Shown: positions 32,528 to 42,647 of the stretch, piece by piece
How positions within the stretch are numbered: position 1 is the first letter of the stretch
Layout of the letters: every line of letters starts with the position of its first letter
Assembly: GCA_009829735.1 (NCBI GenBank)
Contig: CM020618.1
Span: 2,788,882-2,852,881 of the forward strand
Direction of reading: 5' to 3'
Length of the DNA: 64,000 nucleotides
From: Pyropia yezoensis
Lineage: Eukaryota > Rhodophyta > Bangiophyceae > Bangiales > Bangiaceae
The notes under the pieces: model-generated
What the model saw: only the letters and a program-made list of their open reading frames with translations
The model's database searches: none
Told to the model about the DNA's origin: nothing
Made by a program: the position numbers and the translations under genes

Positions 32528-34975
32528 TCAGTGGGTAGACCCACTGCCCGAGGGAGGCCACTCACGCGTAAGCGCGTAGACCTCCGTGCTCCACCGGTCG
32601 GCAACGTCACGACGGTCGACCACCCGAGTTACCTCGGTGCATAGCTGGACGAGGGTGCTGCGGCCAGCCTCCACGTCCTCCAGAGCTTTCTGGAGGCGGT
32701 CCAGCACGCCACCGAAGCAACGCGCTGACCCAACCAGCGCAGCACCTGGGGGGATATCCCCCCAGCTAACAGAGAGACCCCCACGCATTGCGCGGGTAAC
32801 AAGGGCGTCAACGCCTTCATACCAGAGACGGGGACCCCCGTCATGTAGGACAGGGGCGGGAGGTGACACTGGCGCAGCCAGAGGAGCCACAGGAGCCGAC
32901 ACGGCTACCACCGGAGCCGGTGGCACCTGATACGAGGCCCGGTAGGACCCTGCCGAAGGGGCTCCACCGTAACCACGGCGGTACTCCGCCCGACGACGGG
33001 ACACCTCACGCTCCCCACCCACAGAGCCCCACTCTCGGGGACGACGGCCTACCGCCGCCGGCATCGGGTTACCGAACCACGGAGCAAGGACCTGAAGAGG
33101 GTCATGGATAACCATGGGAATACCCAGGTCAGCAACAGCCTCGGTGGATGCCCACCCATGGCAACTGGGCTCACCCGGCTGAGTACGCCGGACACGCAAC
33201 GAGTGACGAGGCAAGGGGGAAGCCCCAGCCTGCGGGTCCCGGTACGGGGGAAGGTCCAACACCCCAGCCCAGTTCACGGCATCGTGAACAGCCAGCAGGG
33301 CTTCGAACGCCCGGGCCAACCCGGTCTTGGCGGCTATCAGATCCACGCCCAACTGCGCGATGTGCCGACGGACACCCGTCGGAAGATGAAACAGACGACC
33401 CTGCCGGCGGACGGACAGCAAGAAGGATGAAGCCTGCCCGAGGGTAACCTCAAGGGTGAAGGTACCCTGCAACGGGTGGACCGGTCGCGAGGCCAACACA
33501 CTCCCGAAGTAGCGAAGGCAGGAGCCGGTGTCAAACCGGAAAGCAGGGGCGGGTTCCCACCCCTCCTGCCATAGCGGCGGGCGCACGGGAGTGTATACCG
33601 GAGCACGACCGTTGCCGGTCTGCAACGCACACGTTATATCCGTGCGGAACGCATCGGCCATGACACCATGGTTACGTCGCCAACTCGACGCCGACTTCAA
33701 CCCCGCCATGGGCGGGTAGGGAGCCGTCAACGACAGATACGGGGGTTCCCCCGGGTAGTAGTCAAAGTCGGGATACCGACCGGTACGGCTCACCGTCTCC
33801 CCAAACGCAACCGGCTCCGCCGCCGCCGCAATCCCCCGAGCACTAGCCGGGTAGTCAATCTCCCGCGGCAACGCGGGGGCAATCAAGTCGCAGACCCCGA
33901 AGTTGGGGTCGAGGTAGACCTCACCCCGTCCCACCCGGGTGCGCCAGAGCTGCGCATGCCGGTCGTCCGGCTGACTCAGGATCCAATGGTGTTCCACCCG
34001 GACCGCGTTCGGCTGGTTGACCAGCCGCACCAACTCCCGCTCCCAGCACGGGTCCACCTTGACGCGCCGGGAGGATTCTCCACGGGGATGCACCAGGTGG
34101 AAGTCCACCCGCATACGCCCATCGGACTCCATCGACTCTTGCACCGTGAGGCCTCGAACCCGAGCCACCAAGTCGGACACCGACATGGCGGGTTGACCCG
34201 CCGCCACGGCGACGCCGCCACCCAACGGGGCAACCCGGGCAGGACCAGGAAGAATCGGGGGCGCCGGGGGACGCACCACCGGCAGAGGGGCCGACGTCGG
34301 AGATGGACGAGGCCGAGGAGGAAGAAGAAGGGCGGGCGCCCGCCCGGAGTAACTCCCGGTGTCAACCGCCATGGGAGAAGGAGCGTCTTGACCGCTCGAC
34401 ACCCGCGGCACCGCAGGTATGGTACCGGCGCCGGCACCACCCGTCGGCGTAGCCCCCGCCTCGGAAGTGGAAGGCACTTGGACAGCCTCCGGAGCCGGAG
34501 CCCCGGCCGTGCGGACACCCGCACCGTCTTGACCCACCGCACCGGGTGTCGCACCGCCACCACCACCCGCGTCAACGTCGGGACCGCCTCGAGGAGTCAC
34601 CGCCCGGACCCCCGGACCACCTTGACCAGCCGGAGTCGGCTGCGGGTCGCCACCTCCGCCGCAGGGCGGACCATCTTGAGGTACCTGCGGTGAGCCGGCA
34701 CCGGCACCAGGCTCCATCCGGGCAGCCGGCAGAGAGGGGGTAGCAGCCGCCACGCGCGGTTGACCACCGGGTTGACCTCCGGCCGACGGCACCGTCGTGC
34801 CGCTGCACACGGACGACAGTCCTCCGGCCGACAGACGGACGGACACCGCAGGCCCGTCGTCGTCAGACGAGCTCACCCCGTAACGCGCGGCGTCGGGACC
34901 GACAGGCGCGTCGTCCTCCATCTCCTCCCCGATCAGGAGGTCTTCCTCCTCTTCAAGCACCTGGGGATAGGACAT
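32528..34975 (-). CDS. Family B antisense ORF, 815 residues (B1)
   Basis: Large protein on the strand opposite to gag-pol, between pol and the 3' LTR. The N-terminus is acidic (EEEEDLLIGEEMEDD), followed by about 200 Gly/Pro/Ala-rich residues. From about residue 260 it is globular, with CLRYFGSVLAS, RRQGRLFHLPTG and HGWASTEAVADLGIP, then an Arg-rich stretch (RRRAEYRRGYGG) and a helical C-terminal part containing LDRLQKALEDVEAGR. The start at 34975 is chosen because MSYPQ here matches MSDPQ in B2; the frame is open further upstream to 35257. No known domain is recognised. It is intact here and in B2 despite about 4% divergence of B2 LTRs, which argues that it is a real gene. Confidence 0.82.
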   Translation of the reverse strand: MSYPQVLEEEEDLLIGEEMEDDAPVGPDAARYGVSSSDDDGPAVSVRLSAGGLSSVCSGTTVPSAGGQPGGQPRVAAATPSLPAARMEPGAGAGSPQVPQDGPPCGGGGDPQPTPAGQGGPGVRAVTPRGGPDVDAGGGGGATPGAVGQDGAGVRTAGAPAPEAVQVPSTSEAGATPTGGAGAGTIPAVPRVSSGQDAPSPMAVDTGSYSGRAPALLLPPRPRPSPTSAPLPVVRPPAPPILPGPARVAPLGGGVAVAAGQPAMSVSDLVARVRGLTVQESMESDGRMRVDFHLVHPRGESSRRVKVDPCWERELVRLVNQPNAVRVEHHWILSQPDDRHAQLWRTRVGRGEVYLDPNFGVCDLIAPALPREIDYPASARGIAAAAEPVAFGETVSRTGRYPDFDYYPGEPPYLSLTAPYPPMAGLKSASSWRRNHGVMADAFRTDITCALQTGNGRAPVYTPVRPPLWQEGWEPAPAFRFDTGSCLRYFGSVLASRPVHPLQGTFTLEVTLGQASSFLLSVRRQGRLFHLPTGVRRHIAQLGVDLIAAKTGLARAFEALLAVHDAVNWAGVLDLPPYRDPQAGASPLPRHSLRVRRTQPGEPSCHGWASTEAVADLGIPMVIHDPLQVLAPWFGNPMPAAVGRRPREWGSVGGEREVSRRRAEYRRGYGGAPSAGSYRASYQVPPAPVVAVSAPVAPLAAPVSPPAPVLHDGGPRLWYEGVDALVTRAMRGGLSVSWGDIPPGAALVGSARCFGGVLDRLQKALEDVEAGRSTLVQLCTEVTRVVDRRDVADRWSTEVYALTREWPPSGSGSTH

Positions 34976-35562
34976 GATAACGGGTGCGGAGTCCCCCGCG
35001 CCCACAAGCCGTCGACGGCTACAACCCGGTACGGTGGGATAACCGGGACGAGCCAGGGAAGCGCGGACACCCGCGCTTATGACCACAAACGGCCACGAGA
35101 AGCGCCGCAGGCACGCGGGTCGACCCGCGCCCCACGGGGCTACGACCGCGCTCCACCCAGGCACCTGGGCGGGACGGGGCCACACCCACACACGGGGTAA
35201 GTAAGGGGGGTCACCCCCAACCGCCCCCACGCAACGCGGGCAGCCCCCGCCCCCCACTCAATCGTCCACACGAGAGGGGCCCCCCTACCACCAGGCACCT
35301 GGTGGCGGATCCGCTTGCACCACCCCTCGGAAAGGGGGGGCGTGAACAGCAACCCGCATCGGAAATTTAACGGTCCGGAAAACGGATCGTGTGTGTGTAC
35401 CACGCAAAGGGGGGCACCCCCCTGAGACAACCTCGAAAAGGGGTGTCTGTCGCGACGGGGCGCAAAGCCCCACCCGACGGGTGAACGGTCACGCGACCCA
35501 CTTACATTCGGTACCCCGAATGCAACTCGACCCGAGGACGGGCCGAATCTAAGGGGGGGATA

Positions 35563-35925
35563 TGTAGCAATATGGTTGTCCGTATTGTGACCCTAATATC
35601 AGGGGGGCTACTTCTAACCCGTAACTTTCAATTTGATAGTTCGTACTGGTCACGGTATCTATAAGTTACGTATGACCAGAGGGACTTGCATCTTGGGGTG
35701 GAGGGTAGTTAGTAGTGTCTCCGAGGGTTTATAACGAGGAGGCCGGTGGCGAATCCACCGCCGGCCAAGGTAGAACAACAAACCCCTCCCATTTGGGCTC
35801 CCATCTTGGTCCCGTGGCTTGCGCTCCAAGGACAGCAACCTTGGCCTCCCGGTGACGTTGGTGCCGATCCCCCTTGGTGAGTGTTCCCTGAGAGTGGACG
35901 TGCGACGGATTCCTATTGTGCTACA
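35563..35925 (+). repeat. B1 3' LTR (363 bp)
   Basis: TGTAGCA to TGCTACA. It differs from the 5' LTR at 3570-3932 at about one base, which supports the pair belonging to one recent insertion. Confidence 0.93.
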
Positions 35926-35930
35926 CAATC
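35926..35930. repeat. Right target-site duplication of B1 (CAATC)
   Basis: Directly after the B1 3' LTR and identical to 3565-3569. The flanking A1 gag sequence continues exactly where it stops at 3564. Confidence 0.9.
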
Positions 35931-37685
35931 ATATGCCCAGTGACCATCGGAGTTGCAGTTCCAACACCGATGGTCCGGTCCGGGAGGGGTCTTCCCAACT
36001 GGGGAAGACGAAGAGATACCCTGGGAAGGTCCCACGGCAGCTACCACCCTCTCCTTGCGGATTCGGCGTGCCTCTCTCAACTCTCTGGCCTGGCGCGCCT
36101 CCTCCCGTTCCTTGGCCAACTCAGCCTGACGCTCCTGGCGTTGTTCCTCGCGCAACTTGCGGTAGGCCTCGCCTCTGCGATAGGCGAACCTGGCCAACTC
36201 GGCCAGGGTCGCCCGGGTAGTGTTATGCTCCCGGGTCTCCATCCGGACTGACCAATGGAGTCCCTCCACAAACCGACTCTTCACCACAGCTTGTGGATGA
36301 AGAAACCCACAAAGATTGTTGAGCTTACGGACTCGCTCCGCAAAGGACAACTCGTCCTCCGCCTCTTCCTGATGGGCTTGCGTAAACTCCTCGACTTGAG
36401 AAGCCAACGCTGCCTCATCAACCATGGCTCTCAACAACCAGTTGACGAGCTCCAAATAGGACGTCACCTCCCCAGCGCCTCCACTTGAGGAGTTGGGCAT
36501 GACGGACATAAGTTCTGTCCGTAGGTCGCCCTTCGTAAACTCCTGTAGCATGTAAAAAGCCATGCCTTCACTTATGGCATTGTCGTCACAGGCTTTTGTG
36601 AAACGACGTAGGAACTCAAAGACACGGAGGGGGGGAGTTCCGTCCCACTCCGCTTTGTGCCCAAAAGAATGAAGTGCATTCTTCTTGGCACGGCCCATGG
36701 CTCGGGCCTGGTCAGGACCATATGCCACCGACTTGTTCTGGAGGGCGTAGGTCTCACAGTCAAAGATCCTCTGGTAGACCCGGTTGGCTACCTGGATCTT
36801 GGGCGGCACCTCACGTTGAGGGAACAGCCGCTGTGGCACTGGGGTAAGTTCACTCTCAGTGCCTGTAGTCCGGCGCGGCGCGCTTGGTGTAGCCGCCGGC
36901 GTTTCCGGGGGGAACTCCCCCGTGAAGGACGTACGCCCCACCGAGTATGGTGTGGCTCCCTCGTTAGGAGTCACAGGTGTCGCCCCCAGTTCGGGGCGAC
37001 CAGAGATAGGCGTAAGGGGGGATTCCCCCTGCGCCTGCGGGCTCGAAAGCCCCAGTCCGGTCTGGACATTAAGGCCATCTGGCAAACTCGCCACAATCTG
37101 ATTCAGAATAGTATTCGTCATCGTGACCACCAGGTCCGGCAAAGTCTGCCGCAACACATTGGTCGCCTCCCGACGGACAGTTTCCGCGAGGAGTGGATTG
37201 ACGACTCCAGTTGAGTCTCGGTCCGCCTCCGGGAGTCCACCTGAGGGGTAACCACGTTCCTCAGGGGTCTCAACCGGGGGCATGGGCGCGAGCCCATCGC
37301 CGACCAAAGGAGGTCCACCGTCCTCCGAAAGCCTAGTTGGCGACGACACCAAGCCAAAGTTGGCTCCAACCCGAGTGGAACCCGCGGGGACAGTCCTCAC
37401 CCCTTGGGACGTTCCCGTTGAGTATACCACGCGGTGGCCAGACTTCGGCCCACCCACATCAGAAGTGTCACCCGAGTGAACTCCCGACTGAGTCGGGGTG
37501 GCCTGTTGCCCGTCCGTACTTCCAGTCCTGCTGGCTTGAGGGACCTCTAGTCCCTCTGCGACCCCAGGTAAACCCACCTGTGTCTCAACAGTATTCAAAG
37601 GCACTGAAGTACGTGCGTCACCCGTGTACTCCCCGGACGACGGGGGGTCCGAGCAAGCCATGTTGGCTGACGATCCGTATGACAC
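35926..37685 (-). pseudogene. gag: Family A gag (A1), interrupted by B1
   Basis: Fossil gag of A1, homologous to A2 gag 43212-45182. It is open from 37685 down to the B1 insertion, which falls at the end of the CCHC knuckle (CWNCNSDGHWAYDC). The remaining gag tail is at 3354-3564. The N-terminal third is low in complexity; the capsid-like part and a long charged helix follow, as in A2. Confidence 0.9.
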
Positions 37686-37780
37686 GGTCCAAGACCACCG
37701 TTCCTCTGAGACAGAGGGCCCCCTACACCCGGGTGCACCCGGAGGTAAAGTTTACCTCTGTCCCCTGCTGCTCCACCAAA

Positions 37781-38249
37781 TGTGGCAAAAACCACAAGCA
37801 CACACAGCACCCAAGTTGGGGCGGTGTGCTAGGGCTGCCTCCCGTGTCGGGGGAACCGGAAGAAGTGCAAGTCGCACACACTCTGTCCCTGTTGTGGGGC
37901 AAACCCCCCACGGACAAACAAGAGGATGGTGTGTGGTCCAACAGTTTCTTGGTCGGGACGGGGACGCAGGGCCAAGCCCCGCTGTCCCTCCCCTTATCCC
38001 CCCAGGGTCCACTCAGAATCTCGCCACTCAGAATCTCCCACCCCAGCACCTGCCCACCGGGCCACACGAAAATTCAAGACGATAAATGCAGAAAACCCTC
38101 AAATCCAAGTGGGATTTACTACTAAGCTAACTATCCCAAACTTAGGGAATATGGGCCCAAATGCAGGGGGAGGAACGGATCAGGCTAGTGGCCTGCCGCC
38201 CCTTGCATGGCACGTGTTGCCCCCCTACCTGGGGGTCAATACTGCCACA
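37781..38249 (-). repeat. A1 5' LTR (469 bp)
   Basis: TGTGGCA to TGCCACA on the plus strand. The primer-site complement CCCCTGCTGCTCCACCA lies immediately to its left, which fixes it as the 5' LTR of a minus-strand element. Confidence 0.93.
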
Positions 38250-38987
38250 GTCACCTCAAGGCGGCTGACCAACTTCTCCCTGGAAAGAATACCAGACGGT
38301 CTCCAGCCTGCACTGAAGTCAGGTCCCAAGGCAAAGGATGAGTTCCTGGAACAACTGAAGCTCCTGCTCTTAAGAGTCAAGGAGTCAATCTCGAAGACCC
38401 AGGAGCGATACAAGCGGGGCTATGACAAGGGCGTTCGGGAAAAGAACAAGGAACTAGGTGGTGGCGACTGGGTTTTTGTGGACAACCATAGCAAGACCCG
38501 GGGGAAGCTGGACTCGAAGACGGATGGACCTTATGAGATCCTGAATACGGACGGTTGGACCTTTCTTCTAGACGTGGATGGCTCCCCGTACCGCGTGAGC
38601 AGCGACCATGTCACCCGAGCCCCACCGCCAAGCCAACGGGACTTGACCCGGCGCAAGCGGGCCGCAGTACCCTAACTATCCCAAGAAGAAGGTCGGGAAT
38701 ATGTCTACGTCAAGTTTGTGGACCATGCCTGGAGAGACGGACGCCTGTACCTGCGAGTACGCTGGTTCGGTTTTAACCCGGCAGATGATACCTGGGAACC
38801 CTCAAACCGGCTACCCATCGCGGATGTCTGTGCCTACACGCGACGGAACGGGATAGAGGGCACTCCAGTGGCCAGAGCCGGCAAGATTCTGGAGTCGGAC
38901 TCGGAGGAGGACCAAGAGGATGGAGCCAACCAAGACCCTCGGGACGAGCCGAGTTCATCCGCAACGGATGCGGAACAAGAGGATTGA
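38250..38987 (+). pseudogene. pol: Family C Ty3/gypsy pol remnant: integrase C-terminus and chromodomain
   Basis: A third Ty3/gypsy family, related to A and B but clearly distinct. Visible are the charged helix before the integrase C-terminal domain (ISKTQERYKRGYDK), the GDWVFV and GPYEIL motifs of that domain, and a chromodomain-like tail with WRDGRLYLRVRWFGFNPADD (positions about 38720-38780). The N-terminal parts are missing because A1 inserted here. The fossil is broken, with about one break in this part. Confidence 0.8.
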
Positions 38988-39165
38988 GAAGAAGGGAACG
39001 GGTATATCAAGGAGAACGGACGCGGACACGCGACGCTCGGTCAAGGGTAGATCCAGCACCAGCGCGAAGGGGAGATCCTCCAGACGAGCAACCCAAGAGG
39101 AACCCGAGAAGCTCTGGGAGCGGTCTTGTGCCAGGCGCATCTGGTCCGCCGTGTGAAGACGAGCC

Positions 39166-39507
39166 TTATCCATCTCGGTCAGGACCCCGCGCTGGAGTTC
39201 CTAGCGCCAGAGGTCCAAGCAATCCTGCTGGCACTGGGCCGCGCCGGCGTTGCCGACCACCGTGGAGTAGCGCCGGCCCGCCAGAGGGTCCTGCCCAAGA
39301 AGCATCTCCGGGAGACCCACCGGGGGGGTCTCGACCGGGTGCATCAAAAAAGGCGGGGGGAACCCGATCCGTCCCCGCCGTAGCGAACGGCGCCGACATC
39401 GACACCCGAGGAACCGGAGGCAGGAGAGGGGCGCGACTACCCGAGTTCTCCTCCGCAACACTCGCCGCCGGAACCACGGGCCCAGCTTGGATCTCGGAAC
39501 TGGACAT
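39166..39507 (-). pseudogene. Possible family C antisense ORF remnant
   Basis: Downstream of C pol and on the opposite strand is an ORF starting MSSSEIQAGPVV at 39507, Pro/Ala/Gly-rich like the N-termini of the A and B antisense proteins, with the same placement just inside a putative 3' LTR. It is short and I see no clear match to the A/B shared block, so it is a positional analogue. It may be a decayed fossil or chance. Confidence 0.35.
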
Positions 39508-39691
39508 GACGTCCAGACTCCGGGGGAACGAGAGGGCCAAGGTGAAGGAGAGAAGGGGGGCAGAGAACCGGAGCAGGTGATCGTGACCAGGGTGAAGACT
39601 CTCGACCTCGGCACCGGTGTGGACGTGCTCGAGGCTGTGCACGGTGGCACCTGGTTCGGCCCGAGGACGTGCCGGACTAGGGAGGGAGCTA

Positions 39692-40262
39692 TGTAGCATC
39701 CCTGGCCCCGACTTGGCGCCGACCCGGGACTACAACCAGAGGGCACCATGTGCCAGAACACGCCCGCCGTGTGGTGATGGTTGGCGGCCGTGGCCCGTGC
39801 CCGGCACTGGGATGCGGTAGACTACGCTATCCACACGTGAGAGAGGGATTTCTGATGGGTTTTTGCATACTTGTGAGGTACTTGATTTGAGAGAATTTGA
39901 GTGTGAGATTAGTGAGTGGGAATAGAATTAGTAGTGATAGTGGCCCCCGACCTGACGAGGATAGACTCGGGTCGGGGCCACTCGGGGTTATGGGGGGGCT
40001 ACCTGGCCAACGTGCCGAGGCTCCCCCAGATGCACGTTAAGAGGGACAGCGAGGCGCCCTTGGCCCGCGCCCTCAGGAAAAAGACAACTGCGCGTTTGCT
40101 TTCCTCTTCCCCGTGTGCACTACCGTGCGTATCTGTTTGCTCTGCGAGCAGGCACGTGAGGCAACAGGCATACCATTCTCGTAGTTCCCCTTTCTGTGTT
40201 ACCTGTCCCTTTCCCCCGAGGGATATTGACACGTGTCTGAGAGGATCAAGTTTTATACCACA
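39692..40262 (+). repeat. Probable family C 3' LTR
   Basis: It begins TGTAGCAT after a purine-rich GGGAGGGAGC, like a polypurine tract. The right edge is uncertain; ATACCACA at 40255-40262 is a candidate end before the tandem repeat. No second copy is in the window to confirm it. Confidence 0.4.
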
Positions 40263-41345
40263 GGGGCCAGCCCTTGTGGTGCTCACCGCCCGAAGCCATC
40301 GGGGGCGGTGGCGGTAGCGGCGCCGGCATGGCGCCAGCCGTCGCGGCTGGGGTTCCAGAGGAGGTGGGGGGACGGGGGGGGGGCGAGAGGGGGAGTGGCC
40401 ACAGACCTTTGGTGCTTGCCCCCAGCCGCCATAGGCGGCGGGCGGCGTCTGCGGCGGAGCTGGCCGCGGCGCCGGCCGCTCTGTCTGGCTGGGGTAGACG
40501 CCGGGGGATAGGTAGGCAGTGGGTGGGGAAAGGTGCGAGCCGCTGGCTCGCTCGCCAATCGATTGCGGCGGTTGCGTCGGTTGGGGCGGCAGCCGCTGGG
40601 CCTGGCTGGCGTGGAGGGGGGGGAACTGGTGCGAGGTTGGGGGCGGAGGTGTGCCAACAACGTGTGGCGCTCGTCGCCCCCCGCCATCGGGGCAGTGCCG
40701 GTTGGGGCGGCGGCCACAGTGCTGGCGGCCGCGGCTGTCTGCAGAGGGGGGGGAAACTGCTGAGAGGAGGGTGGGGGAGCGCGATATTCACAGTGCTGCT
40801 TGCCGCGCGCCGCCATTGGACGCGGTCGGGGCGGCGGCAGCTGCCGTTGCTAGTAGGGGTGGAATATGGGGCACTCGTGGGAGGTAGTGGGGGAAGGGGG
40901 CCAGCCCCTGTGGTGCTTGCCGCCCGCCGCCATCGGGGGCAGTGGCGGTGGCGGCGCCGGTCACGGCGCCGGCCGTCGCGGCTGGTTGCGGAGGAGGGAG
41001 AGGGACTGGGGGGGGGCGGAGAGGGAAGCGGCGACACCCCTGTGGTGCTGGCCGCCTGCCGCCATGGGCGGCGGGCGGCGTCTGCGGCGGCGCTGGCCAT
41101 GGCGCCGGCCGCTCTGGCTGGCTGGCGTGGAGGGGGAGGAGCTCGTGCGACGTGGGGTGGGAAGGGGCCAACCCGTGTGGGGCTTGTCGCCCCCCGCCGT
41201 CGGGGCAGTGCTGCTGGCGGCGGCGGCAGCGGCGCTTGGCGCCGCGGCTGCTTGGGGTGGAAGGGGGGAAACTGGTGGGAGTCGGGGGGGGGAGCCGGCC
41301 AACCCCGTACCGTGTGCCGCCCGCCTCCATCTGCGGCGGCAGCAA
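40255..41345. repeat. Degenerate tandem repeat, units of about 115-138 bp
   Basis: About eight or nine diverged units begin with a version of GGCCAGCCCCTGTGGTGCTT and contain CCGCCATCGGGGC, starting near 40262, 40397, 40527, 40647, 40776, 40895, 41028, 41163 and 41291. Both strands happen to be open across most of it (GC-rich, few stops), so I do not call a protein. It lies between the family C remnant and the 3' flank of the Myb/SANT-NAM gene. Confidence 0.7.
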
Positions 41346-41410
41346 CGGCGGTGATGGCCGGGGAAGAAGTTGCCCAAATGCTCTGGTTCATCCAGGACAA
41401 ACAAGAGGTA

Positions 41411-41456
41411 TAGGAAAAATAAAAAACACCCTGCCCAATGGGTGTAAAAAAAAAAA
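41411..41456. other. Hairpin flanked by A-runs
   Basis: ACACCC (41426-41431) pairs with GGGTGT (41440-41445), with A-runs on both sides; on the minus strand this is a hairpin with T-runs. It lies about 65 bases past the stop of the minus-strand gene at 41521, so it may be in its 3' UTR. Confidence 0.45.
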
Positions 41457-41520
41457 CCTTTGATTCCCACGGTCTCGTACAAGCACAAGCAACATGCAAA
41501 AACACTTCCCAGGTACAACA

Positions 41521-42647
41521 CTACATGCCGGCATCACTATCAGACTCACTGCTGGATTGATCAGAAAGGCGGGGAGTCCGCGCCCGCCCGCGGGGCGAGG
41601 ACAGCCCAGAGGACAGGTCGGACTCATCGAGGGGTAGCGTGGTGCCCAATGAATTGTTCTGCAACTTCGCCGCGGCCGCCACCTTTGTCAGTTGGGCTTT
41701 GGCCGCGCGCGAGAGCGCGAGAACAGGGGGCACAACAGTTCGGGGGCTGGAGCGTGGAGCGCCCTCCGCTCCTGTGGGTACTTGCGCAGGTGTGGCTGCC
41801 TCGGGTCGCGTAAGCGGCCGCACGGGCCCGTCCAGGGCCGCTTCAACAGTTTCCAATGGACCAGCCGCAGAGGCGGGCAGCGGCACCATATGAACAGGGG
41901 CGGCGGGGGGGGACGGCGGCGGTCGCACACTGTCGTCGTCGTCCTCCTCCTCGTCGGCAGGGGCCGCGGATGGGGGGGGCGACGGTCGCACACTGTCGCC
42001 GTCGTCCTCCTCCTCGTCGGCAATATCATAAACAGCAGGCCCGGTCGTGGCGTCCATTGCCCCGACCGGGCTCACCTTCGGGGGGGTCCAGGACTTGGCC
42101 GGCTCGGGGCCGAGAGGAATGCCGGCCGCCTTCAGCATCTGGCGCGCCTTAGTGCGCATAAACAGCTTCGCCTCCTCCGTATCGCGCATGTTGGGCTGGT
42201 TGAAAAGGATAATGGCCGACCGCTCGGCCGCGGCATTGGCCACAGCCTGGAGTGCTTCAGTGCTGGCCCGCACTTCCCGCGCCGCCGCAATGTCTCCCTT
42301 GCGGCCACGCTTAGCCGCTTTGGTGCCAGGTGTGCGAGGGTCAAATTTGCGTGCAGGGCCCCCGACGTTGCCACTGGTGCGGGGGCCATCCGCCGGGTCG
42401 TCCGTCTCAGGGTCGTCATGCTCACTCGTCCCGCTGCCCTCCGTGTCGCTGCGGGTGCCGATTCCCGCAGCGGCCGATCCAGCGGCGCCGCTCCACTTGT
42501 CCGAGTTGCGCAGCACCTTCCAGCACGGGACATATTTCTGCAGCGGGTAATACTTGCGCTTCCCAGTCTCGGCCTCCGCCCCGTCCGTGCGCGCCTGATG
42601 CTTTCGGATAGCCTCGTAGATGTCCATGCCCTTGCTGTGGGCCAAAG
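41521..42647 (-). pseudogene. Myb/SANT-NAM-like gene, C-terminal piece
   Basis: C-terminal part of a gene whose N-terminal part is at 62825-63764. From the A2 insertion it reads AHSKGMDIYEAIRKHQ, then KRKYYPLQKYVPCWKVLRN and SDKWSG, a pattern typical of NAM-associated or GST-T3-like proteins, where a CW..L....KW motif follows the Myb-like domain. A helical, charged region (AAAREVRASTEALQAVANAA) follows, then two acidic repeats of the form DEEEDD..SVRP, a Pro-rich linker and a Ser/Asp-rich tail ending DAGM at 41521. Such proteins are predicted nuclear DNA-binding factors and also occur as accessory proteins of DNA transposons. It is split by the A2 and B2 insertions. Confidence 0.72.
42643..42647. 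repeat. Left target-site duplication of A2 (CAAAG)
   Basis: CAAAG directly before the A2 LTR; it recurs at 52027-52031 directly after it. Confidence 0.95.

Larger units (their letters stand above)
28537..35925 (+). mobile_element. Family B Ty3/gypsy LTR retrotransposon, copy B1, right part
   Basis: Contig 3 opens inside family B pol. Parts: pol remainder to 32071, palindrome array 32118-32213, antisense ORF 32528-34975, polypurine tract AAGGGGGGGA just before the LTR, and 3' LTR 35563-35925. The right flank is CAATC, the partner of 3565-3569, followed by A1 gag. The stretch 28537-34068 repeats 6981-12517, so both are the same element. The pol part here shows a few breaks that contig 1 lacks, which points to assembly noise near the contig start. 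Confidence 0.92.
35926..38249 (-). mobile_element. Family A retrotransposon, copy A1, gag side and 5' LTR
   Basis: Minus-strand gag (35926-37685), primer site (about 37761-37778) and 5' LTR 37781-38249. B1 sits in the gag zinc-knuckle codons. The right flank starts GTCAC, which should recur beside the A1 3' LTR outside the window. The flanking DNA from 38250 is family C pol, so A1 was inserted in family C. Confidence 0.92.

Noticed and set aside
33668-34693. A 341-codon plus-strand frame opposite the B antisense ORF
   Set aside because: It is Arg/His-rich, differs between copies, and lies wholly opposite the conserved antisense frame; a composition shadow.
40246-41505. Long frames on both strands across the 130-bp tandem repeat
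   Set aside because: Open on both strands because the DNA is GC-rich and repetitive; no domain and no start or stop that respects unit edges.
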